Assembly (NCBI GenBank): GCA_034428595.1
Contig: DAOUHO010000113.1
Location: 1-13,522 of the forward strand
Source: JAJECS01 sp034428595
GTDB lineage: Bacteria > Chloroflexota > UBA11872
DNA: 13,522 nucleotides
Direction of reading: 5' to 3'
How positions within the stretch are numbered: the first letter of the stretch is position 1; every line of letters starts with the position of its first letter. Made by a program: the position numbers and the translations under genes. The notes beneath the pieces were generated by a model that had not been told where the DNA came from, did no database searches, and saw only the letters and a list, made by a program, of their open reading frames with translations. This document shows positions 1-6,922 of the stretch, piece after piece.

Positions 1-2139
1 AAAGATATTCTCGGAAGCGTCCTCGGCCTCCATCGCGGTCATGGGCGAGACCAGCTCAAGGTTGGCCGACGGAATTAGCTTCAGCCGCCCGTTAGCCTGC
101 CCATCCATTAGAGTCGCCCGGAGCTTCTGTAGCTCTGGAGCGTAATAGAAGGCGTCAAGTCGCGAGTGATCTAGCCTCTCCGGGGGAACTACGAACACCT
201 GGAATGGGCAGCCAAGGGGCTCATACTTTGCCGTGTTCTCGCGCCACTCTGATACTGCCTCGCCTGTATTGGTCCACTGTTCGAACAAAGATGCAAGCGC
301 CGGGGTGTTGTCGCGCTCCAGCGTGATTCGCTGGTAGTCATCATGACCAATGTTGTTGAGGATCGCCATGAATATATGTCCCTGTTGCTCGCACTCAACA
401 CGTTTCCTCAAATGGAGGATTGAGGTCTGTACATTGGCCTGCGCCCTAAAGAATGTATTCACAGGCAGGCTCACAATCTGGACAATTATGAAGTGGCGTA
501 GAATGAAGTTCCGGAACTGCTGACTCCCCTCGCCGTTCAGGACCGTGTTGTCGATGACGGTGAGGAGATGCCCTCCGTCGCGCAAGAGGCGAAGGTAGCG
601 TTCGAGAAAAAGGATATTTGACTTTAGGGACGAAGCCAGACTGCCATTCTTGCGCACAGCTAGATCGTATTGATCGAGAATGCTCCGCTCGTGGTCGTCT
701 TTGCGGCTGTAAGACATGCTGAAAGGCGGGTTAGTCAGCACCACATCGAAGCGTAAATCCTCGTCAACAAGGTGCCTACGCAACTCGGCCAATTGATCCG
801 ACTGCTCGGACGGTAGTCCCTGGTCAGGTCGAAGCGACTGGTCCAATGCATCTGCGTGAAAGACCTTGGATCCCCCATCCCCGTGCAAGTACATATTGAG
901 GCGAGCGATGCGAGCAATGCGATCGTTGGCGTCGATGCCAAACAGGTGCTCACGGTACAGGCGGCGTCTGAGCGCATCGCGCTCGGTACTGCTCAGGTTG
1001 GTCATGGCGTCAATGCTGTGAACGAGCACCGACATTGCCTTGATGAGAAATCCTCCGGAACCGCAGCAACCGTCGAGTATTAGTGGGAGTTGCGAGCTCG
1101 TGGCCTTTAGTTGCGCCGAGGCGGTCATGTAGTTCACGACACTGCGCGGGGTAAAGAACTGACCTAGCTCCTTGCCCCTCACGGTCGCGTTCAGAAATGT
1201 CTCAAACATTCGGCCGTTGAGATCTTCATCGATCCCATGCAGATCGTAGTGCTGAAGCATCCGAACGACTTCAATGACCGTAGTGAGACGCAGGTTCAAC
1301 GTCTCGTCGGTCAGGAATATTCGTTTCTTGTCACCAGATCTAATCTCATCTTCCAAGAAATCGCGAATTCTGCGGAACAATATATTGCCGACGGGATTAT
1401 CGTCTACATTCCGCGCAACTTGTTCCTCGATCCAAGCTACGGAGAAATTGAAATCTCTAGTTGTAGGCCTACGGCCAGCGCCGATCATGTTGGCGATCCG
1501 CCTGTCCTCCCGCAGCTTCACAAACATGAGCTTGGCAAACTCGTAGAATGCGTCTGTTGGTCCCATACTTTCTTTCTTCCAGATTAGATTGTGGCAGTTA
1601 GCAAAGACACGAATAAGATCTTTCAGATCTGGCCGGATGAACTCGAAGATAGCTTCCGTAGCCTCTACCACGTCGAGTGCGCCGTAGGACAGGAGGGATC
1701 TTAAACTGACAAAGCTCGGATTATCGTCGGCGAAGTCTCGGAATCGGAGCCGCTGAACGGCGCGTTCGCTATCCCACGGCCACACGACGAGCACTGAGCC
1801 GTTGGTGACCACTGTGTACCTAACTGGATTAAGGTCATCGAATCTCTCATTGAGCGCGTGGGCATAGCCGTTAACCTGATAGCGAAAACTGTCTACTCGT
1901 TCGGACGGTGCTTTGGCGTCAATTACTACTGATGGCCGTCTATGCTGATCGAGGAGGACGTAGTCAGGCCGGTAAGCCTCGGTCTTACTGCCCCGAGGTA
2001 TCTTTAGCGCATCCAGTGTATTTTTCCTGCGGATCGCATTGTCGGGGTACCGGAGTTTTGCCAGAAGACGGTCGACCATAAGCGCTTCAACGTCCGCTTC
2101 GGTGCGTAGATCCGCTCGGTCGCAGAAGAGGTTCTTCAC
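1..2139 (-). CDS. Partial single-chain restriction-modification protein (HsdR_N nuclease + N6-adenine methylase + start of HsdS-like domain)
   Basis: An uninterrupted frame of 713 codons runs off the left edge, so the C-terminus is missing. I chose the GTG start at 2137-2139 because a stop (2146-2148) lies just upstream in frame and GAGG (2144-2147) sits 4 nt before it. Residues ~1-110 resemble the HsdR N-terminal nuclease domain: R-P-D59-Y-V-L-L, then V-V-I-D74-A-K76, a PD-(D/E)xK site with Asp in the usual Glu position. After a helical linker comes GQFFTPR (326-332), then SAM motif I D356-G-C-C-G-S-G-G-F and the adenine methylase motif N470-P-P-F, as in HsdM. Residues ~654-668 contain RLDAFYYAP, like the opening of HsdS target-recognition domains, so specificity is probably fused in cis. 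No helicase motifs appear. The expected activity is site-specific adenine methylation coupled to cleavage of foreign DNA. Base composition is clearly lower in GC than the neighbours (e.g. 601-660 is 47% G+C), suggesting acquisition by transfer. The family is confident; its cleavage behaviour is inferred. Confidence 0.9.
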   Translation of the reverse strand, partial: MKNLFCDRADLRTEADVEALMVDRLLAKLRYPDNAIRRKNTLDALKIPRGSKTEAYRPDYVLLDQHRRPSVVIDAKAPSERVDSFRYQVNGYAHALNERFDDLNPVRYTVVTNGSVLVVWPWDSERAVQRLRFRDFADDNPSFVSLRSLLSYGALDVVEATEAIFEFIRPDLKDLIRVFANCHNLIWKKESMGPTDAFYEFAKLMFVKLREDRRIANMIGAGRRPTTRDFNFSVAWIEEQVARNVDDNPVGNILFRRIRDFLEDEIRSGDKKRIFLTDETLNLRLTTVIEVVRMLQHYDLHGIDEDLNGRMFETFLNATVRGKELGQFFTPRSVVNYMTASAQLKATSSQLPLILDGCCGSGGFLIKAMSVLVHSIDAMTNLSSTERDALRRRLYREHLFGIDANDRIARIARLNMYLHGDGGSKVFHADALDQSLRPDQGLPSEQSDQLAELRRHLVDEDLRFDVVLTNPPFSMSYSRKDDHERSILDQYDLAVRKNGSLASSLKSNILFLERYLRLLRDGGHLLTVIDNTVLNGEGSQQFRNFILRHFIIVQIVSLPVNTFFRAQANVQTSILHLRKRVECEQQGHIFMAILNNIGHDDYQRITLERDNTPALASLFEQWTNTGEAVSEWRENTAKYEPLGCPFQVFVVPPERLDHSRLDAFYYAPELQKLRATLMDGQANGRLKLIPSANLELVSPMTAMEAEDASENIF

Positions 2140-2207
2140 GCGGCCTCACACCGCCTTTGCTCGGGGTTCACCTGGTACGTCCAACGCCAATTCGCTTGCA
2201 AGTGCAT
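2136..2207 (-). CDS. Possible 23-codon leader ORF overlapping the R-M start
   Basis: An ATG at 2205-2207 is preceded by a strong purine-rich ribosome site, AGGAAGAGG (2212-2220), four bases upstream. The frame encodes 23 residues beginning MHLQANWRW and ends in a TGA (2136-2138) that overlaps the GTG start of the restriction-modification gene as GTGA. That layout is typical of translational coupling. The same frame is open further upstream to an ATG at 2292-2294, giving 52 residues, but without an obvious ribosome site. No family is recognisable. It could be a leader peptide, the remnant of a controller gene, or chance; the good ribosome site is the only real support. Confidence 0.25.
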   Translation of the reverse strand: MHLQANWRWTYQVNPEQRRCEAA

Positions 2208-2366
2208 TCCGCCTCTTCCTCCAGGGCAATATCGGCCGATGGGTAGATACCAATGACGCGGCACTAGGAGTATTGGCAATCTGGCACTCAACATGTCGGG
2301 ATGGTGCTGTTAGCTGCCGAATTCATCAAACTATCCCACAGCCAGCCGGAATTGGAGCGATCCATT
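2140..2366. other. Spacer between pgsA and the R-M gene; junction of two base compositions
   Basis: Apart from the short ORF noted within it, this 227-base stretch shows no convincing gene, tRNA fragment, inverted repeat with a T-run, or clear promoter. It marks the change from GC-rich housekeeping sequence (pgsA side) to the AT-richer restriction-modification gene, so an insertion boundary is expected in or near it. No repeat or attachment site can be identified with only one end in view. Confidence 0.4.
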
Positions 2367-2960
2367 TCAGATCACTTCCGGAATATCGGGCGCCGGGCGC
2401 GCCCGCAGGCCTTGCCAGATGCCCACGGCGTAGTGAATGCCCGAGGCCAGCGTCAGGAGCAGGGCAACGCCCACCAGGAACCATGGCAGAGCCGTGCGTT
2501 CCCACATCAGCGCGTTGAAGGCGATGTACTGCCACATCATCTTGGCCTTGCCGAGGCGACCGGCGGCGACGGTCACGCCCTGGGCGCCGGCATAGGCCCG
2601 CAGGCCCATGACCGCGAACTCACGCGCGATGAAGCTGGCGCCCAGCCATCCCGGCATCCAGCCCAGCTCGACCATGGTGAAGAGCACGGCGGCGATCAGC
2701 AGCTTGTCGCCGACGAGATCCAGAAACACGCCCAGCTGTGAACCCGTGCCGTAGCGCCGCGCCAGCGTTCCGTCGAAGACATCGCTCGCCCCGGCCGCGG
2801 CGAACACGAATCCGGCCATCTGGTTCGAAAACCACCAGTCCCAGAACAGCAGCCAGACGATGATCGGGATCGACGCGACGCGGGCGAGGGTGAGGGCGTT
2901 GGGCAGATAGGTCTGCCATCGCTTGATTTCGGGGCGCGGGTCCTCGGGAGTGGATGTCAC
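2367..2960 (-). CDS. pgsA: CDP-diacylglycerol--glycerol-3-phosphate 3-phosphatidyltransferase
   Basis: This membrane enzyme joins CDP-diacylglycerol and glycerol-3-phosphate to give phosphatidylglycerophosphate, the committed step to phosphatidylglycerol and cardiolipin. The full CDP-alcohol phosphotransferase signature is present: D60-xx-D63-G64-xx-A67-R68-x8-G77-xxx-D81-xxx-D85, with the aspartates that bind metal and the pyrophosphate. The N-terminus PNALTLARVASIPI (20-33) is typical of PgsA. Further hydrophobic stretches lie at about 30-58, 87-113 and 157-180. The length of 197 residues is normal. The start is GTG at 2958-2960, three bases after the stop of the RodZ-like gene, so it is probably co-translated as the last gene of the leftward train. 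RodZ-like genes (ymfM) next to pgsA are a known arrangement in other bacteria. PgsA is preferred over other CDP-alcohol transferases because of this context and the N-terminal motif. Confidence 0.93.
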   Translation of the reverse strand: MTSTPEDPRPEIKRWQTYLPNALTLARVASIPIIVWLLFWDWWFSNQMAGFVFAAAGASDVFDGTLARRYGTGSQLGVFLDLVGDKLLIAAVLFTMVELGWMPGWLGASFIAREFAVMGLRAYAGAQGVTVAAGRLGKAKMMWQYIAFNALMWERTALPWFLVGVALLLTLASGIHYAVGIWQGLRARPAPDIPEVI

Positions 2961-2963
2961 GGT

Positions 2964-3671
2964 TCAGCGGCTTGTGGGTCGCGGCGCGGCGGTGGGCACC
3001 GCCCCAATGTCGACTTGCCAGGTGTGCCGGGCCGGCTCGCCCGGGTCGGCGAGCTGCGGCAGCGGCTCTCCATTGATGGTGATGGTCACCGCGTCCGCCG
3101 CGCCGACGTCGAGCACCGTTTCTCGCTCCATGCTCCATTGGCGCGACTCACCGGGCGCCAAGGTCTCGTCCACGAGCGTGCGTCCGTCGACCTCGAGGCG
3201 CACCTGGGTTTCGCTCAGCACGACCAGCTCGAACACAGCGCCCCGGTCGACAATCGACGGCGCGGCGGCATCGCGGCCGTTCGTTGCCCCGCCATCGTCG
3301 GCCGGTCCGCCAAAGTCGGTGATCAGGAGAACGGCAAGAACGGTCCCCAGCGCCACGACGAGCAGCAGTGACGCCAGCAGCCGCTGACGCCCGCGCCGTG
3401 CGGCGGGAATCGGAGTGGCGCCGACCGCCGACGGGACCTCGCCGGCCTGCGCGTAGTAGAGGTCGAGCAGCGGCTGGACCGGCAGTTGCAGCGCTTCGGC
3501 GTAGATGCGAATGAAACCGGCGCTGAAGGGCGGTCCGGGGAGCGCCGCCAGGTTGTCCGACTCCAGCGACGCGAGGTGCTCGCGCGGAATGTGCGTGACG
3601 ACGGCAGCTTCCTCGATCGTAAGCGCGGCAGTTTCCCGTGCGGTCCGAAACTGTTCGCCAAGCGATGCCAT
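2964..3671 (-). CDS. RodZ-like helix-turn-helix membrane protein with DUF4115-type C-terminal domain
   Basis: This 235-residue protein has the three-part RodZ layout. A cytoplasmic helix-turn-helix domain (about 1-72) begins with LGEQFRTARE and contains the family's PFSAGFIRIYAEAL segment (48-61). A basic stretch (ARRGRQR, 91-97) follows, then one transmembrane helix (~98-118), an acidic linker (~119-145), and an extracytoplasmic beta-rich domain (~146-222) with the VRLEVDGRTL pattern of DUF4115. RodZ links the MreB cytoskeleton to the cell-wall elongation machinery in the families studied; no mre genes are in view, so that role is inferred. It sits 3 bases upstream of pgsA. The ATG at 3669-3671 has no Shine-Dalgarno but is preceded six bases upstream by TAATAAT, so a separate promoter with leaderless translation is possible. 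Another membrane HTH regulator cannot be excluded. Confidence 0.85.
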   Translation of the reverse strand: MASLGEQFRTARETAALTIEEAAVVTHIPREHLASLESDNLAALPGPPFSAGFIRIYAEALQLPVQPLLDLYYAQAGEVPSAVGATPIPAARRGRQRLLASLLLVVALGTVLAVLLITDFGGPADDGGATNGRDAAAPSIVDRGAVFELVVLSETQVRLEVDGRTLVDETLAPGESRQWSMERETVLDVGAADAVTITINGEPLPQLADPGEPARHTWQVDIGAVPTAAPRPTSR

Positions 3672-3677
3672 GCGGGG

Positions 3678-3684
3678 ATTATTA
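3678..3684 (-). promoter_or_regulatory. Possible -10 element giving a leaderless RodZ-like mRNA
   Basis: On the minus strand TAATAAT lies 6 bases before the ATG of the RodZ-like gene, within the 51-base gap after the SPFH-like gene. It is the only AT-rich patch in that gap. A start about 6-7 bases downstream would fall on the ATG itself, which would explain the lack of a ribosome site. No convincing -35 box is seen. Confidence 0.3.
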
Positions 3685-3722
3685 CCCGCCGCCGAGCCGT
3701 GCGACGGCCACGCTGCCGCCGC

Positions 3723-5237
3723 CTAGTCGCGCGAGAAGCTGTGGGACGGCTCGGGCCGCAGGGTTACGCCAAACGCCGCGAATGCGTCGCTGACCTCCGT
3801 GAATTCGACGAAGTTGCCCAGCAGTTCGCCAGCGCCCTCTTGGAGGCCGGCCACGATGAACTGCGGTGGCAGTGCGTTCGGCGTCGACAGTTCCGTCTCG
3901 TAGCGATCGGCAAAGCCCCTGGCCAATTCGTCGGAAACCACCCGGGCCAGCGCCGAGTCGATCTCGTCGAGGGACTCCATGGTGGCGACAAATGACTTCA
4001 GGTCGTCGATCTCGTAGCGAAATTCAACATTCAGACGCTGGCCGGGAGGATCGCCAGGGAAGGGCACCGAGATGTCAAGCGCGCGGCCGGTGAGCGGCAC
4101 CAGTCGGCGCTCGGTGATCGGCCGCGGCCAGCTCCAGAAGATGCCGGGGCCTTGCACCACCGTGAGCGTGCTCGCGCCGGACTCCGCGGGACCGTCGAAC
4201 CCGTGCCGGAGCGCGAGCACGGCGCCTGACGATGGGAAGGCGACGGCCTCGTTCGTTCGCAGCAGCAGGGCTTCGTCGCCTCGGATGCCGAATACGCCGG
4301 CAAGGAAGAACGCGGCTGCCGCGACGACCAGCCCGCTGGCGATTCCCAGCAGACGCGATGCCCGCGCTTGAACCCGCGACGGCCGCCGCTGCATATAGGG
4401 GGCGAGAATCTTGACCACACTGGCCGGCCGGCGCCGCAAGCGCAGGCCGGGGATGAGGCGGGCGGGCGGCTGTGACGCGATGCGAAACTGCTCGCCGGCA
4501 TCAGCGGCAAAGGCGACCACTGACGCCACCTCGTGCCGCGCCGCGATGCGGGCCAGCGTGCTGAATCGGGTGGCCAGGCGGTGCGCCTGTTCGCCGCCGG
4601 GTCGCGGGTTGCCGCTCAGAATGCCGCCGATGTCGCGCATCGTCTCGCGCGCGTCGGCGAGGAATGGCCCCAGGTCGTCGTTGACGTTGAGCTCGCTCGT
4701 CGCCACCGACTCTTGGCGCAGATTGGGCTTCGGCGCCGCCCGCGCCGCGCGGCGAACGCGCCGGACCCACCACACCGACGGCAGCGCCGCAATGATCACC
4801 GCGAGCGGTAGCCCGCCCACATTGCCGCCGGCAGTGGCCACGAACCTGCCGACCGGCTCGCCGATGACCGGAACCGTGCCCAGCCACACGCCCAGGAGGC
4901 CCAGCAGTGTGGCGGTCAAGAACGGCAGCCCGGCCGCCGACACATAGACCCGCCAGCGGCGCGCCTGGGCGGCCCGCGCGGCCTGCCGCAGGCGGCGAAT
5001 CGCGCCGACCTCGATCCGGGCCACGGTGGCCACGTCGTCGGGGAGCTCATCGATCCGCAACGTGCGGGCGATGGGAATTCCTCGCACCAGGGCGGCGCTC
5101 AAGCGGTGCCGGTCGTGCGCCACCAACTCGCTGTCGTCGGGCCCCACCGGAATCGGCGCGTACTCCACGGGGATGCTGGGCGCGTGGCGCACGGGATCGA
5201 GGCCGGCGGATTGCGTCGGTCGACCTTCCCCGGCCAT
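3723..5237 (-). CDS. Three-TM membrane protein with divergent SPFH/HflK-like C-terminal region
   Basis: The product has 504 residues. Hydrophobic segments lie at about 99-120, 138-157 and 297-318. Basic clusters follow the second (WWVRRVRRAAR, 156-166) and surround the third. After the last helix, residues ~319-440 follow the pattern of the SPFH (band 7/prohibitin/HflK) domain: GDEALLLRTNEAV (320-332), then QGPGIFWSWPRPI (362-374) resembling the family's PGlhf-lP-Pi motif, then LNVEFRYEIDD (402-412) resembling its v-v-yrI-D strand, and a helical segment with acidic and Ala-rich stretches to 445. SPFH proteins form membrane rings or microdomains and often modulate proteases. Here the two extra N-terminal helices and a ~130-residue loop (160-295) are unusual. 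The ATG at 5235-5237 abuts the previous stop and has GGGAGG five bases upstream. The domain call is by eye and moderate; the gene itself is secure. Confidence 0.75.
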   Translation of the reverse strand: MAGEGRPTQSAGLDPVRHAPSIPVEYAPIPVGPDDSELVAHDRHRLSAALVRGIPIARTLRIDELPDDVATVARIEVGAIRRLRQAARAAQARRWRVYVSAAGLPFLTATLLGLLGVWLGTVPVIGEPVGRFVATAGGNVGGLPLAVIIAALPSVWWVRRVRRAARAAPKPNLRQESVATSELNVNDDLGPFLADARETMRDIGGILSGNPRPGGEQAHRLATRFSTLARIAARHEVASVVAFAADAGEQFRIASQPPARLIPGLRLRRRPASVVKILAPYMQRRPSRVQARASRLLGIASGLVVAAAAFFLAGVFGIRGDEALLLRTNEAVAFPSSGAVLALRHGFDGPAESGASTLTVVQGPGIFWSWPRPITERRLVPLTGRALDISVPFPGDPPGQRLNVEFRYEIDDLKSFVATMESLDEIDSALARVVSDELARGFADRYETELSTPNALPPQFIVAGLQEGAGELLGNFVEFTEVSDAFAAFGVTLRPEPSHSFSRD

Positions 5238-6140
5238 TCAGCCTCCCATGCGACGAAATTCGCGGATCGACTCGTCCACGCCCGCGCCTGCGGCCTCGGT
5301 CAACGCGATCGCTCGGTCAAGCCCCCGCAGCCCCAATGACAGCGCCGTGATCCCGACGGCTGCGACGCGATCGCTCGCGAGGCTGGCCACGGATCGCGAA
5401 GGGTCGCGCGGGCTCATGCGCGTGAGAGCGCCGTGGCCGAACTGCCGCAATCCGGCCGCCGCGCGCTCGCGGGGGGGTCCCCGATAGGGCGAGATGCCGC
5501 GCCTGCTGACGTCTCGGGCGATGGCCCTGCCCTCGGTTGTTCCTGGGAGCGCCTGGGCGTCGGTGGCACCGGCCGCGTGTGTGAGGCTATGCACCACGAG
5601 GGCCAAGCTGGCGTCGGGGACCGCGGCCCCGGCATCGCGCAGGTCCATGGCAAGCGTCGGCCGGAACCGTTGCACCGATTCGCGCAACGCGCTCCAGGCC
5701 TGCTCGTTGGCCACGCTGTGCGCCAGACGCAAACCGCCATCGAGTCCCTTCGCCAGCGGCAATGGCGGGATGTCGGCGGCATCGCCGTCGACCTCGATCA
5801 CGTGGATTCGCACGGCAATGCGATCGAGCAACTCGGCGCGTTCGCGGGCACGCGAGGTGAAGACTCGGGTCACCGCGCGCCCGGCGACAAGCACCGGCCG
5901 CGAAAGGCTCAGGGGCACGGCGTCGAACAGAATTCGAATCGGGCTGTCGGGATCGCCCGATGACAGACGTACGACCTGCGCGCGCGGAAGACCCGGCAGC
6001 GGACCCTCGTACAGCGTTCGCACCTCGTAGGTGTCGCCCAGCGATTGCCGGATCTCGCGCCACTTGCTGCCACGCAGAATGTCCGTGAATCGGTCGACGT
6101 CCATGGGAATCTCGAGACTCCGCGCCCCCGTCGAAATCAT
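5238..6140 (-). CDS. Unrecognised 300-residue protein of the leftward membrane cluster
   Basis: I do not recognise a family. The 300-residue product has no signal peptide or clear membrane helix and is rich in Ala, Arg, Leu and Asp, so it is probably cytoplasmic. Residues ~14-120 look alpha/beta with strands such as RIAVRIHVIEVDG (107-119); 135-190 is helical and Ala-rich (around LAHSVANEQAW); 250-300 forms helices ending EFRRMGG. Strong GC-rich codon positions support real coding. The start ATG (6138-6140) overlaps the preceding stop as ATGA, and the TGA (5238-5240) abuts the ATG of the SPFH-like gene. It is therefore very likely translated together with its neighbours and may be a soluble partner of them. 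A second ATG at residue 13 could be the true start. No function is claimed. Confidence 0.7.
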   Translation of the reverse strand: MISTGARSLEIPMDVDRFTDILRGSKWREIRQSLGDTYEVRTLYEGPLPGLPRAQVVRLSSGDPDSPIRILFDAVPLSLSRPVLVAGRAVTRVFTSRARERAELLDRIAVRIHVIEVDGDAADIPPLPLAKGLDGGLRLAHSVANEQAWSALRESVQRFRPTLAMDLRDAGAAVPDASLALVVHSLTHAAGATDAQALPGTTEGRAIARDVSRRGISPYRGPPRERAAAGLRQFGHGALTRMSPRDPSRSVASLASDRVAAVGITALSLGLRGLDRAIALTEAAGAGVDESIREFRRMGG

Positions 6141-6922
6141 GGGAGGCGGTCCATTGGATCGTCGGACGCCTCGTCACCAGGCTCGGGCTCGGCTTCCGCG
6201 ACGGCGTCGGTGCTCTCGCCCGGCAGGTCCGGCGCCTCGGCGACATCTAGCGTTCCGCCGCCCTGCGCTTGATCTTCGACCGACGCCGAGGGCGTCCACA
6301 TGCCGACTTCGACCGGCAGCGCCATTGGGTTTGGGTGCGTGATCAATGCCGAATAGACCTCCGCGGCCTCATCGAGCCCCAGCGTTTGGGCTGCCGCCAG
6401 CGCCTGTCCGTAGCCGCCGGCGTCGTCGGGCGCCCGCTCGAGCGCGTTGGCGACCTGGCCGAGACCCGCGTGCGCCGCGGCGGTGACCTGCACGTCCGCG
6501 GCGGTCCACGCGGTGGCGGGTGAATCCGACGAACCAATGCCCAGCAGCGCCGCCATCCAGGGGCGCCCGGCGAGCAGCCACGCGCCCGCCAGCGCGAGCA
6601 CCCAGTGCGTTCCGGAAAGCACCAGCAGCGCCGCGCCCAGCGCCAGCGATGCCCACGAGCGGCGCAGGCGCTCTAAGCGTCCGGCGGGGCTGGGGCGAGT
6701 CTGCGTGCTGCGGCGCATCGCCGACTCGATCGCCAGGACGCTTGGCCGGTGGACCCGCTCCGCGGAGAAGCCCGAAGACCCGGGATGCACGATGGCTACG
6801 GCCCAGTCAATGAATTGCGGTCCGCGCCCATCTGCGGCCCGAACCGCGGCTTGCGCCGCCTGATCGGCGCGCAACACATAGCCGCCGCGCACGGGGACTG
6901 CCCAGCACACGAGCTGCATCAT
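6137..6922 (-). CDS. Unrecognised membrane-anchored protein with acidic C-terminal tail
   Basis: This 261-residue protein has no recognised family. Residues ~10-70 form a compact N-terminal segment (RGGYVLRADQAAQAAV, 12-27; DWAVAIVHPG, 39-48). A basic stretch (RLERLRRSW, 82-90) is followed by a hydrophobic hairpin or one long segment (~92-128). Residues 139-195 are Ala-rich helices with a tetratricopeptide-like feel (GYGQALAAAQTLGLDEAAEVY, roughly 170-190), but no full repeat can be shown. The last ~50 residues (from 211) are low-complexity and strongly acidic with a single Arg. The start has two adjacent ATG codons, the first overlapping the previous gene's TGA as ATGA, so coupling is likely. 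The stop overlaps the next start by 4 bases. Its position implies a shared role with the neighbouring membrane proteins; what that is cannot be read from the sequence. Confidence 0.7.
   Translation of the reverse strand: MMQLVCWAVPVRGGYVLRADQAAQAAVRAADGRGPQFIDWAVAIVHPGSSGFSAERVHRPSVLAIESAMRRSTQTRPSPAGRLERLRRSWASLALGAALLVLSGTHWVLALAGAWLLAGRPWMAALLGIGSSDSPATAWTAADVQVTAAAHAGLGQVANALERAPDDAGGYGQALAAAQTLGLDEAAEVYSALITHPNPMALPVEVGMWTPSASVEDQAQGGGTLDVAEAPDLPGESTDAVAEAEPEPGDEASDDPMDRLP

Noticed and set aside
1237..1587. 116-codon plus-strand frame within the R-M region
   Set aside because: It is antisense to the continuous R-M frame, which carries GQFFTPR in that interval; no domain is visible.
2039..2518. 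159-codon plus-strand frame spanning the R-M gene start and the pgsA end
   Set aside because: It crosses two well-supported antisense genes and the compositional junction, and shows no recognisable domain.
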